Shown: positions 1 to 6,942 of the stretch, in pieces
How the letters are laid out: every line of letters starts with the position of its first letter
Numbering within the stretch: the stretch's first letter is position 1
From: Syntrophorhabdaceae bacterium PtaU1.Bin034
Lineage (GTDB): Bacteria; Desulfobacterota_G; Syntrophorhabdia; Syntrophorhabdales; WCHB1-27
Assembly (NCBI GenBank): GCA_002067405.1
Contig: MVRP01000033.1
Location: forward strand, 1-30,553
Reading direction: 5' to 3'
DNA length: 30,553 nt
Position numbers and translations under genes: made by a program
Notes under the pieces: generated by a model
Told to the model about the DNA's origin: nothing
Databases searched by the model: none
The model's input: only the letters and a program-made list of their open reading frames with translations

Positions 1-76
1 GAATGACCGTACGGGAGAGGCCCACAAAGACCTGGCAGAGCACTCCCGGGGGGATGATAGAGTAGATGAGGTCCAC
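1..76 (-). CDS. livH: Branched-chain amino acid ABC transporter permease, LivH type (partial, N-terminus only)
   Basis: Only the first 25 codons lie in the window; the gene continues beyond base 1 on the minus strand. The visible peptide opens VDLIYSIIPPGVLCQVFVG and continues LSRTVI, which matches the amphipathic start and first membrane helix of LivH-type inner-membrane permeases. The start is a GTG whose upstream strand reads AAGGGAG about 8 bases before it, a good ribosome binding site. It follows the solute-binding protein gene by 32 bases on the same strand, the usual order in Liv-type operons. The family call rests on a short peptide plus context; the substrate cannot be inferred. Confidence 0.72.
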   Translation of the reverse strand, partial: MDLIYSIIPPGVLCQVFVGLSRTVI

Positions 77-108
77 GATACGACTCCCTTATTCCCGCAA
101 GATCAAGA

Positions 109-1326
109 CTATTTCTTGCGGAGCTTCAAAATCTCGTCACAGGTAGACATGTAATCCTTCGGAGGAATAACCTGCGTGTCGCCCGATACGAGGAAATTGT
201 ATTTCGGATCTTTCTTCGTGACGCCAAAATAAGTAGGGAGCTCAAGCTGGTGGTCGCACGCTCTTATGGCCAGCGGTCCAACCGGGCTGTCAATGGTCAT
301 TCCCTCGATGGCCTTGATCAATGCTTCCTTGTCCACCTTGCCTGCTTTCTTGAAACCCTCGGCTATGAACTGAGCGGTCATGTAACCCACCAGGGCAGAC
401 GCCTTGGGATATCTCTTGAATGTCTTGTAGAAGTCGTCCGCAAACGCCCTATTAGCCGGTGTATCGGGATAGTAGAAGAGATAATTGGCTGTTCCGTAAA
501 CACCTTCCGGCGCGTCCTTGCCCTGAGGCAAAAGGGTCCCCAGTTCGTTAGCCGTATGCTGATAGAAAGGTATCTTCTGACTCAAGCCTGTGGCTTTCGC
601 GGCCTTCTGGAAATTGACCATACCAGAGCCCCCGGTGGCAACAATGATAAAATCCGGTTTTGCGGCCAGGATCTGCGTGATATAAGGGGTGAAATCGGCT
701 TCTCCGACCTTCCACCACGATTCCCCGATCTTCCGGGCCTTCGGATTGAGTCTCTGCAGGTTTTTCCATACGGCTTCCGCAATGGCATGTCCGTACTCAT
801 AATCATCTCCCGCGATCCAGTATTTTACATAGGGTTTCTTGGCAAGGGCGACAGCAGCAGCCCTTCCGGCCATCTCGGTGTTTTCGTTCATGTTGAATAC
901 GTACCTGTGGCCCTTTTCCCCGATGATCTTTTCACTCTTTGAATAAGTGACGAAAAACGGAATTTTCTCCTTTTTCGCGAAATCCGATACTGCGAGGGCG
1001 GTGCCGCTGTTGATCGTCCCCACGAGCACGTCAACGTTCTCCTTGAGCACCAGCTCCTTTGCCATCGCCAGACCGATATCGGGCTTGAACTTCTCGTCGC
1101 GTGTCGTATATTCAATCTTCTTGCCTAATACCCCGCCTTTGGCATTGACTTTGTCCACGGCCAGCTTAAAGCCGTCAAGCACGTCAAGGGTATAGTTCGA
1201 AGCCGGTCCTGTATACGTATCGACCAAACCGACCTTGATGGTGTTTGCCGCGTGCGAGAGCGAACACACAAGGAACAGGCCGGCACACAGCGCCGGGAGA
1301 ACATAAAGCAAACTCATTCTTTTCAT
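109..1326 (-). CDS. Liv-type ABC transporter periplasmic substrate-binding protein
   Basis: This 405-residue protein is a type I periplasmic binding protein of the branched-chain amino acid/amide/aromatic-acid family. Residues 1-26 form a signal peptide (a short basic start, a leucine-rich core, then SHA before ANTIKVG). The mature part has the family's opening strand IKVGLVDTYTGPAS, then GFKLAVDKVNAKGGVLGKKIE, the VDVLVGTINSGTALAV strand-turn, and a late DFYKTFKRYPKASALVGYMTAQF segment. The start ATG is preceded on its strand by AAAGGAGGAG at good spacing. A LivH-type permease follows immediately. Upstream lie a NarL-type regulator and a sensor kinase transcribed the same way, so the transporter may be a target of that two-component system (inference). 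In syntrophic anaerobes such proteins often bind aromatic acids, but the ligand here is unknown. Confidence 0.9.
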   Translation of the reverse strand: MKRMSLLYVLPALCAGLFLVCSLSHAANTIKVGLVDTYTGPASNYTLDVLDGFKLAVDKVNAKGGVLGKKIEYTTRDEKFKPDIGLAMAKELVLKENVDVLVGTINSGTALAVSDFAKKEKIPFFVTYSKSEKIIGEKGHRYVFNMNENTEMAGRAAAVALAKKPYVKYWIAGDDYEYGHAIAEAVWKNLQRLNPKARKIGESWWKVGEADFTPYITQILAAKPDFIIVATGGSGMVNFQKAAKATGLSQKIPFYQHTANELGTLLPQGKDAPEGVYGTANYLFYYPDTPANRAFADDFYKTFKRYPKASALVGYMTAQFIAEGFKKAGKVDKEALIKAIEGMTIDSPVGPLAIRACDHQLELPTYFGVTKKDPKYNFLVSGDTQVIPPKDYMSTCDEILKLRKK

Positions 1327-1421
1327 GGCACTCCTCCTTTTTTATTAATGATGACCTTTGTGGTTGATCCCCCCAATGAACACACAACACTACCTTAGCC
1401 GCGTCGTCCTTACCATCAGGA

Positions 1422-1452
1422 AAGCTTGATTTTTTTGTTTAAGAAGCTTGAT
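1422..1452. promoter_or_regulatory. Tandem 9-bp repeats upstream of the ABC transporter gene (candidate operator)
   Basis: AAGCTTGAT occurs at 1422-1430 and again at 1444-1452, 22 bases apart from start to start, which is about two helical turns. Both copies lie in the 183-base gap between the response regulator gene and the solute-binding protein gene, upstream of the latter. Such spacing suits a dimeric or tandem-bound regulator, and the adjacent NarL-type regulator is the obvious candidate. This is an inference from position and spacing only. Confidence 0.4.
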
Positions 1453-1509
1453 AAATTTGTGAAAAGGATTTCCATGCAATTGCCGCACGGGATATCCGCT
1501 TTCCTCCAT

Positions 1510-2163
1510 CTATTCTACTGATGTTATACCGTTTTGAATAGCAAATTTGACGAGACTCGGCATATCGCTTATACCAAGCTTCTGCATCAGGTGGCTGCGA
1601 TAGGTCTCTACGGTCTTGGGAGACAGAAAAAGCGTCTCCGCTATCTTTGCATTTGACTTCCCTTCCACAAGAAGCTGGAGGATCTCTCTTTCCCTGGAGC
1701 TCAGCCGGGAGAGCGGGCCCTCGGTATCTGACCTTCCCCCTTCCCTGATGTAATCACCTACCAGGACTTCAGATATCTCGTCGCAAAGATAGATCTTCCC
1801 ACCACGTACGGTCCGGATGGCCTTTATGATGTCGTCGCCCGCCGATTCTTTCAGGATGTAGCCCCTTGCCCCTGCCTTGAATGCGCGGTATATGTGCTGG
1901 GTGGTCGAATACATGGAGAGAACGATCACCTTCGTGGACCGGCAGGCCTGGCAGATTTGCCGGGTTGCTTCAATGCCGTTCAGCTCGGGCATGGCAATAT
2001 CCATCAGCACGATATCGGGCAACAGTTTCATTACCTGGCGGACCGCGTCGCGTCCGTCGCCCGATTCGCCCACCACCTCGATATCTGGCTGCGTTTGCAG
2101 AAGCAGGCGGAAACCTTCCCTTACCATACGGTGATCGTCGGCCAAAAAAACCGTCACGCTCAT
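1510..2163 (-). CDS. NarL/FixJ-family response regulator
   Basis: A 217-residue transcription regulator with an N-terminal receiver domain (about 1-120) and a C-terminal LuxR-type helix-turn-helix (about 150-212). The acidic pocket is at residues 9-10 (LADDH). The phosphorylation site is Asp55 in IVLMDIAMPE, and the conserved Lys lies in GYILKES. The DNA-binding part has the diagnostic LSSREREILQLLVEGKSNAKI followed by LSPKTVETYRSHLMQKL. Its ATG overlaps the stop of the upstream histidine kinase by four bases (ATGA), so the pair is translationally coupled and is almost certainly a cognate HisKA_3/NarL two-component system. The transcription order suggests control of the downstream ABC transporter, possibly through the repeats at 1422-1452. 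Confidence 0.93.
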   Translation of the reverse strand: MSVTVFLADDHRMVREGFRLLLQTQPDIEVVGESGDGRDAVRQVMKLLPDIVLMDIAMPELNGIEATRQICQACRSTKVIVLSMYSTTQHIYRAFKAGARGYILKESAGDDIIKAIRTVRGGKIYLCDEISEVLVGDYIREGGRSDTEGPLSRLSSREREILQLLVEGKSNAKIAETLFLSPKTVETYRSHLMQKLGISDMPSLVKFAIQNGITSVE

Positions 2164-4010
2164 ATCAGCACCTCAATAGTCACGTGTGTGCCCCACCCGG
2201 GACTCGACTCCACAAGGCACTTGCCCCCGATCGCAAGAGCCCTCTCCTTCATGGTGATCAACCCCCATCCCCGTTTCCCATCCCTTCCGCCGATCTTTTC
2301 CGGATCATAACCGACACCGTTGTCGCTCACGCGGACTTCCAGCCTTTTACCCTTTACGCCCACTTTTATATCCACCTGGGTGGCGTGGGAATGCTTCACC
2401 ACATTCGTCAGGGCCTCCTGGACGATCCTGAACACGGTATTCTCTACGGAAGGTGAGAAACGGACATCCCCGTTATTCCCCTGAACGTTGATACTAATGC
2501 CCGCCCGTTGGGCGCACTGTTTTCCATAGTGGTCTATCGCTGCTGCCAGCCCGTAATCGTCGAGCACGGGAGACCGCAGATCGGTCATCAGGTTCCGTAT
2601 ACGCTCGGTTGTCTGCTTCACGATACTCATCGAATCATTGATGCGCGCATCTATCGGGTCCACCACGTTCGGCTCGTTCCTCGGGATCAGGGAACGGAGA
2701 ATATTAAGATTTACCCCGAGGATGGTCATGTTCTGGCCGATCTGATCGTGGAGTTCCGTCGACAGTGTTTTCCGGCCCTTCTCCTCGATCTCGGAGGCCT
2801 CCCGGCCAAGCGAACGGAGCTGTTCCCGGGAGGCCTCAAGCTCGCGCTCTGTCTGTTTTCGTCTTCGAATGCTCACCAGGAGCACGGATATAACCAGGAG
2901 GAGGAAGGCTATTGTCACCGCGACAATGTAGATCCAGTTCCTGTACTTGAAATAGAATGTCTGGGGCAGGTTGATGATGACGCTGTCCCTGGGAAGCTTT
3001 TCCGTAGCGATATTGAACCGCTGCATCTGGGCGTAATCGAATATGTAGCGTTTCGGGCTCGTCATCACTACAGGGATGTTCTCGATCCGTTCTCCCTCAA
3101 GTATTCGTAGCGCCATCCTCCCCGCCGTCTCTCCCTGACCGTAGCCATGGACCACGAGGCCGCCGACAACGCCCAGACCGAGATTGAAGTCATTAGTCGT
3201 GTAAACGGGGACCTTGGAGTATCGAGCCACCAGGGCGCCTATTTCATTGAAGTCAAAGATCCTCCCCTGCTTATCCCTGCTGAAGGCGGAATAGAGGACC
3301 ACGCTGTCGGGCGGCAGTGTGTCAAGCTCCTTGAGAATCTCTTCGACCTTCACATCCTCAAGGAGGAGGAACCTCACTGATTTCTGAAAATAGGGCATTG
3401 TCTCGATAAACCCGTCATGCACTGCCTGCCCGGTCCTTGTCCATTCGTTGATAAATACGATCTGCCGCGTGTGAGGATGGATCCTCAGCACCAGCTCGAT
3501 GCATCCTTTCAGATCGTTCTCCTCGTTGACGCCGGTGAAAAGCCTGTGCCCTTTGAGTTGCGATTCGTGAAAGTAATTTACCCCGCAAAACACCACGGGA
3601 GTCCCCGGAAAAAGCCTGTCCCGGTACTTTCTCATGAAGTCCAGGGCGTTGTTATCGGTAACGATGATCAAATCGAATTTGTAATTCCTGTATTTGAGCT
3701 TGTAGACCTCGTACAAACGCTGAGAATAGAGGTCTCCGAACACTTTCTTGGTGTCCATGTATTCAATGTGGAGATTGTTCCTCCCCACGACCGGCTTAAG
3801 CACAGATTCGATGCCCGCGTTCTCGTCATCGGTCCACTTGTAGCCCTGGTAATATGAATGGAGCACGAGCACGCGCTTCTTTGAAAGTTGCGTTGCTGAA
3901 CTATTTCCGGGGAGAACGATCGGTATGGTGAAAACCAGCACCAGCGACCACAGAATCCTAAGCCAAGGCCGTGTCCCATCCAATCTCGCCCTGATCGCCA
4001 TCATACTCAT
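2160..4010 (-). CDS. Sensor histidine kinase with periplasmic ABC-substrate-binding-like sensor domain (NarL partner type)
   Basis: A membrane kinase of about 616 residues. An N-terminal hydrophobic segment (around residues 18-38) is followed by a periplasmic domain of about 300 residues opening KKRVLVLHSYYQGYKWTDDE, typical of the ABC-substrate-binding-like sensor domain found in kinases. One membrane helix follows (IYIVAVTIAFLLLVISVLLV), then a short coiled coil and a HisKA_3 dimerisation domain with the phospho-acceptor His in LSTELHDQIGQNM. The ATPase domain has an N-box (VFRIVQEALTNVVKHSHA), a DNGVGYD G1 box and a GKRGWGLITMKERA G2 box. The start is unclear: an upstream TTG at 4019 is possible, and ATGs at 4010, 4004 and 4001 lack a strong ribosome binding site. 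It probably senses a small molecule, perhaps the ligand of the neighbouring transporter (inference). Confidence 0.92.
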   Translation of the reverse strand: MSMMAIRARLDGTRPWLRILWSLVLVFTIPIVLPGNSSATQLSKKRVLVLHSYYQGYKWTDDENAGIESVLKPVVGRNNLHIEYMDTKKVFGDLYSQRLYEVYKLKYRNYKFDLIIVTDNNALDFMRKYRDRLFPGTPVVFCGVNYFHESQLKGHRLFTGVNEENDLKGCIELVLRIHPHTRQIVFINEWTRTGQAVHDGFIETMPYFQKSVRFLLLEDVKVEEILKELDTLPPDSVVLYSAFSRDKQGRIFDFNEIGALVARYSKVPVYTTNDFNLGLGVVGGLVVHGYGQGETAGRMALRILEGERIENIPVVMTSPKRYIFDYAQMQRFNIATEKLPRDSVIINLPQTFYFKYRNWIYIVAVTIAFLLLVISVLLVSIRRRKQTERELEASREQLRSLGREASEIEEKGRKTLSTELHDQIGQNMTILGVNLNILRSLIPRNEPNVVDPIDARINDSMSIVKQTTERIRNLMTDLRSPVLDDYGLAAAIDHYGKQCAQRAGISINVQGNNGDVRFSPSVENTVFRIVQEALTNVVKHSHATQVDIKVGVKGKRLEVRVSDNGVGYDPEKIGGRDGKRGWGLITMKERALAIGGKCLVESSPGWGTHVTIEVLI

Positions 4011-4028
4011 CTCGAACAAGTAGCGGTA

Positions 4029-4037
4029 ATTCTACCA
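4029..4037 (-). promoter_or_regulatory. Possible extended -10 promoter for the sensor kinase
   Basis: On the minus strand the sequence TGGTAGAAT (an extended -10: TG, one base, then TAGAAT, five of six matches to consensus) lies about 25 bases before the kinase ATG at 4010. No convincing -35 is present, as is allowed for extended -10 promoters. The transcript leader would be very short, so this may not be the only promoter. Confidence 0.35.
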
Positions 4038-4180
4038 CATTTGTTAAAGGACATGGGCCATAACGCGACAACCCGAATGCGCAAGCCCGCTCGTGCTGCA
4101 TACCCGTGACCTACGTGACGGGTGCGTAGATCAATTTCCAGACTTGAGAAGTGACAATTTCATGGAACAATGGGATTAAT

Positions 4181-4201
4181 TTGATCATATCAACTATTGA
4201 T
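4181..4201. promoter_or_regulatory. Array of alternating TTGAT/ATCAA half-sites upstream of hgcA (candidate operator)
   Basis: Three 5-bp half-sites of alternating orientation, each separated by three bases: TTGAT (4181-4185), ATCAA (4189-4193), TTGAT (4197-4201). This gives two overlapping interrupted palindromes with an 8-base period. The array sits about 80 bases upstream of the hgcA -35 box. ArsR/SmtB-family sites are often written as ATCAA/TTGAT dyads, though usually with longer spacers than here, so assignment to that family is only a suggestion. The rest of 4020-4279 shows a weak dyad (ACCCGT at about 4106 with ACGGGT) and no convincing gene. Confidence 0.35.
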
Positions 4202-4279
4202 GATATGTATGACACATTTTTGGTTGAATATTAAAAGAACAATGTGGGGTCAATTCAACATTCATTTATGGATATGCCC

Positions 4280-4308
4280 TTGACATCGAGTATGCCAGTC
4301 TTTATCAT
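4280..4308 (+). promoter_or_regulatory. Sigma-70-type promoter for hgcAB
   Basis: A perfect -35 box TTGACA (4280-4285) is separated by 17 bases from a near-perfect -10 box TATCAT (4303-4308). Transcription would begin near 4315, giving a leader of roughly 70-80 bases before the hgcA start. No other strong promoter was seen between the divergent kinase and hgcA. Confidence 0.65.
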
Positions 4309-4397
4309 TTTGATACATGGAAGAGTTGCCAATACCGTCAAACAGCAAGCCCTCTTGTTGAGGACCACGGAGACGGACTCAGGTGAGCCCTCCCCGC

Positions 4398-5438
4398 ATG
4401 GACCAGCCCTTTATGACCGGGTCTGTGGATACGTCCATAGGCGCGGTATCTCGGGTTTCTTCAAGCCTCCGTTCGGCTGACCGGCTCGGCTCGTACAAGG
4501 CCCGATGGGGGATAGGACGGATGAATTACACCGTTGATCCGGGGCTTTATGCCCTCGGTCAGCCGGGTGCCGACTCGCGGGTCTTCGTGACGGCAAACTA
4601 CAAAATGAGCTTCGACCGTTTGAGGGCTTCCCTCACCGGCTCAGATGTGTGGCTCCTTGTGCTCGATACGAACGGTATCAACGTGTGGTGTGCTGCAGGC
4701 AAAGACACCTTCGGCACCGACGAGTTGGTAAGCCGGATTGAAGGTTCGGGCCTTGCCGATCTGGTATCCCGCAGGGAACTGATCCTGCCGCAGCTGGGCG
4801 CCCCCGGTATCGCCGCCCATGAGGTTAAAGCACGTTCGGGATTCCGGGTTATTTACGGGCCGGTCAGGGCGGAAGATCTGCCGTCGTTCATAGAAAGCGG
4901 GCTTAAGGCAACACCTGAGATGAGAACAAAGACGTTCAGCGCCCTCGAAAGGCTTGTCCTTGTTCCGATCGAGTTGGTGAGCGCGGCCAAAGTGGGCATA
5001 GCCGCTTCAGCGTGTCTGTTTGTCCTTTCCCTCTTCCTAGGCGGTTTTTCTTTGTCACGGGCGACCGAGTACACGCTTGCCGGTGTTGTGGCGCTCGGTG
5101 CCGCTATTCTTGCGGGAGCCGTGCTCGCACCTGTCTTTCTTCCGTGGCTTCCCGGCAGGGCCTTCTCTCTGAAAGGATTTGTTGCGGGCCTTTTTGTGGT
5201 TGCAGGTCTCCTTTCGGGCGGCGCAACGCCATTGCATCTGAGTCAAGCGGCGCTGTGGTCGCTGGCCCTTTCGATTCCTGCCATGTCCGCCTACCTGGCA
5301 ATGAATTTCACCGGTTCCTCTACATTCACTTCGCTGTCAGGCGTACGCAAGGAGATGCGGTTTGCGCTTCCGCTGGAGATAGCGGGAACAGCTGCCGGAT
5401 TCGCGTTGTGGGTTACGGGGCTGGCAATAGGGAGATAA
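4398..5438 (+). CDS. hgcA: HgcA, membrane corrinoid protein for mercury methylation
   Basis: HgcA carries a methyl-cobalamin in a CFeSP-like corrinoid domain and transfers the methyl group to inorganic mercury. The protein has a soluble domain (about 40-180) followed by five membrane helices. The signature cap-helix motif NVWCAAGK is intact, with the cobalt-ligating Cys encoded at 4689-4691 (residue 98 from this start). Other family blocks are GIGRMNYTVDPGLYALG, VFVTANYKMSFD, LILPQLGAPGIAAHEVK and FRVIYGPVRAEDLP. Membrane helices lie near residues 198-216, 225-247, 258-275, 283-303 and 323-344. The length (346) fits the family. The ATG at 4398 has AGGTGAG upstream at good spacing; a GTG at 4383 is the alternative. 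hgcB follows after four bases. The call comes from sequence motifs; activity is not shown. Confidence 0.96.
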   Translation: MDQPFMTGSVDTSIGAVSRVSSSLRSADRLGSYKARWGIGRMNYTVDPGLYALGQPGADSRVFVTANYKMSFDRLRASLTGSDVWLLVLDTNGINVWCAAGKDTFGTDELVSRIEGSGLADLVSRRELILPQLGAPGIAAHEVKARSGFRVIYGPVRAEDLPSFIESGLKATPEMRTKTFSALERLVLVPIELVSAAKVGIAASACLFVLSLFLGGFSLSRATEYTLAGVVALGAAILAGAVLAPVFLPWLPGRAFSLKGFVAGLFVVAGLLSGGATPLHLSQAALWSLALSIPAMSAYLAMNFTGSSTFTSLSGVRKEMRFALPLEIAGTAAGFALWVTGLAIGR

Positions 5439-5442
5439 CAGG

Positions 5443-5757
5443 ATGGAACGAATGAAATATCTCAAGAACGTAGTGACTCTCTCCTTTCACCCCGAGAAAT
5501 GTAAAGGCTGCGGTATGTGCCTTGCCGTCTGTCCTCAGAGTGTATTTACCAGAACAAACGGCAAGGTTGAAATCGCCGACCGGGATGCATGCATCGAATG
5601 CGGTGCGTGCCGGAGAAACTGTCCTCACGAGGCCCTTTCGCTCCGTTCGGGCGTAGGTTGCGCCAGCGCCGTTATCAATCAGATGCTGGGCCGAAAAAGG
5701 GCCTGTTGTGTCGTTGGAGAAGAAGACTGCTCCGACACCTCGTCGCAGTGCTGCTAG
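5443..5757 (+). CDS. hgcB: HgcB, ferredoxin partner of HgcA
   Basis: A 104-residue 2[4Fe-4S] ferredoxin that is thought to reduce the HgcA corrinoid and handle mercury. The cluster cysteines are Cys20, 23, 26, 30 and Cys50, 53, 56, 60 in CxxCxxCxxxCP arrangements. The HgcB-specific part follows: SGVGCASAVINQMLGR with Cys73, and a vicinal Cys88-Cys89 pair near where HgcB proteins usually end. Unusually, about 15 more residues follow, with Cys96 and a terminal Cys103-Cys104 pair, so there are two vicinal cysteine pairs. The ATG is four bases after the hgcA stop with GGGAG upstream, so the two are co-transcribed. No terminator is visible in the 24-base gap to the convergent neighbour. Confidence 0.95.
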   Translation: MERMKYLKNVVTLSFHPEKCKGCGMCLAVCPQSVFTRTNGKVEIADRDACIECGACRRNCPHEALSLRSGVGCASAVINQMLGRKRACCVVGEEDCSDTSSQCC

Positions 5758-5781
5758 AAAAATCCGGCCCTCTCTTGTCCT

Positions 5782-6660
5782 CTACTTAAAACTCACTGAT
5801 ATTTCCACCGGTCCCTTTGGATCAAGACCGATATATCGAACCTTTACGCCGGTACCGGGTTTGGCAGGGATCGGTTTTGTGAGCGATCCGAGAGACAGCA
5901 GATCGCCCTTTTTCAGTTTCTTTCCCTCTGCGGCAAGTGAATCCTTTAACCATAGAACGACGCTGAGAGGGTCGCCGAGAAGGGCTGTTCCTTTCGCTTC
6001 ACCTAATAGCGCCCCTTTTTCATCGAACGCTTGGAGCGTAAAGTTCTTCAGACGGTCCCGCCATTCCGGCGTTGCAGCAAGGGGAATCGGGTCGCCCATG
6101 ACGCCGTGCCGCGTGCCCACGTTTATTGCTACTATTGCAGCAGCGGTCGGCTTCACGGTTTTATCAAACGCCATATCAGGAAGCTCGATGAAAGGGATCA
6201 CTGCATCAAGGTATTTCAGCGTTTCCTCGGCGCTCTTGACCTGGTTGACAGCCTCATCTCCCACCCTGACCACCAAATCGCCTTCTGCAAACGAAATGGC
6301 ACCGAAGCCTGCGGGAACAGTTGCGCCGCTTTTGATCAGCATCTTTTCAAGCAGCGTCCCGCGGACCGGTTGAGAAACGCCGAAGACCTTTTGCACGTTC
6401 GGGTTTGTGAGTCCTGCTTTATATCCGACGGGTGCTCCATATTCCCTGCTGATGATATTTACAAACTCCTCCTGTACTTTGGCGGCCTGATCCAAGGTCA
6501 TCTGTGTGTCGATATCCGTAAGGGCGTTCTTTTTCAGATACTCCTCGGCCAGAATGGCACCCACGTCCGCCGCCCGCACATGATTTGATCCCAGGAAAAA
6601 CGCAAGAGCAATCAGCAAAAGTAGTGCGGCAGGATAATCTTTCAACAGCCGTATTTTCAT
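5782..6660 (-). CDS. Exported 2-keto-4-pentenoate hydratase-like protein (MhpD/FAH superfamily)
   Basis: A 292-residue protein whose body resembles MhpD-type 2-hydroxypenta-2,4-dienoate hydratases, part of the fumarylacetoacetate hydrolase superfamily. Family features are PVGYKAGLTNPNVQKVFGVSQPVRGTLL in segments, FAEGDLVVRV (an acidic pair in the usual metal-binding position), IPFIELPD (a third acidic ligand candidate), a substrate-loop GDPLSVVLWL and a C-terminal GDLLSLGSLTKPIPAKPG. Residues 1-30 look like a signal peptide (basic start, leucine/alanine core, then HVRA before ADVGAI), which is odd because MhpD enzymes act in the cytoplasm. The start ATG follows a run of AAAGGGGGGG on its strand. 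It is convergent with hgcB and divergent from the mvhD operon. Substrate and true location are unknown. Confidence 0.82.
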   Translation of the reverse strand: MKIRLLKDYPAALLLLIALAFFLGSNHVRAADVGAILAEEYLKKNALTDIDTQMTLDQAAKVQEEFVNIISREYGAPVGYKAGLTNPNVQKVFGVSQPVRGTLLEKMLIKSGATVPAGFGAISFAEGDLVVRVGDEAVNQVKSAEETLKYLDAVIPFIELPDMAFDKTVKPTAAAIVAINVGTRHGVMGDPIPLAATPEWRDRLKNFTLQAFDEKGALLGEAKGTALLGDPLSVVLWLKDSLAAEGKKLKKGDLLSLGSLTKPIPAKPGTGVKVRYIGLDPKGPVEISVSFK

Positions 6661-6835
6661 AACCCCCCCTTTTTTTTATTAATCGCCACGATCTTATTCA
6701 ACTACCCAACTGGCCTTGCTGTCAGCCGTTAAGGCAATTGTTGCACAACCAATGTCCGTTTTTCAAATGAAGTTTGTCTCGCTGAAGCTCGCGAATTGCT
6801 CGTGTTCCTCAACGGATTCTGTCATTCAATAACGC

Positions 6836-6865
6836 TTGACAGGCGGTCGACAAAAGTAATAAAAT
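6836..6865 (+). promoter_or_regulatory. Sigma-70-type promoter of the mvhD-metVF-glutamate synthase operon
   Basis: A perfect -35 TTGACA (6836-6841) lies 18 bases before TAAAAT (6860-6865), a five-of-six -10 box. Transcription should begin near 6871-6873, right at the first leader hairpin, about 70 bases before the mvhD ATG. Confidence 0.65.
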
Positions 6866-6870
6866 ACTGT

Positions 6871-6888
6871 CGGCACATTGGCGTGCCG
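6871..6888 (+). promoter_or_regulatory. First hairpin of the operon leader
   Basis: CGGCAC (6871-6876) pairs perfectly with GTGCCG (6883-6888) around a six-base loop. It begins at the predicted transcript start, so it would form a 5'-terminal stem-loop that could protect the RNA or take part in leader switching with the next hairpin. Confidence 0.5.
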
Positions 6889-6898
6889 AAAATGACGT

Positions 6899-6927
6899 GG
6901 ACGTCCAAATGGACGTCCTATTTTTTT
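6899..6927 (+). terminator. Intrinsic-terminator-like hairpin in the leader upstream of mvhD (candidate attenuator)
   Basis: GGACGTCC (6899-6906) and a second GGACGTCC (6911-6918) form an 8-bp stem with the loop AAAT, followed by TA and seven T. This is the form of an intrinsic terminator on the plus strand. No plus-strand gene ends nearby: hgcB ends over 1.1 kb upstream and an opposing gene lies between. The structure therefore sits inside the leader between the promoter at 6836-6865 and mvhD, as expected for attenuation. No known riboswitch class was recognised. Confidence 0.6.
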
Positions 6928-6942
6928 AATGGTGTGTGAAAC

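Noticed and set aside
250..942. A 230-codon plus-strand reading frame inside the solute-binding protein gene
   Set aside because: It is antisense to a gene with a clear signal peptide and family motifs, and its translation resembles no known protein.
4244..4480. A 78-codon frame upstream of and overlapping hgcA
   Set aside because: It overlaps the strong hgcA promoter and the hgcA start in another frame, and has no ribosome binding site or recognisable domain.
5012..5455. A 147-codon frame overlapping the end of hgcA
   Set aside because: It is a shifted-frame copy of the hgcA membrane region with biased residues; hgcA itself is fully supported.
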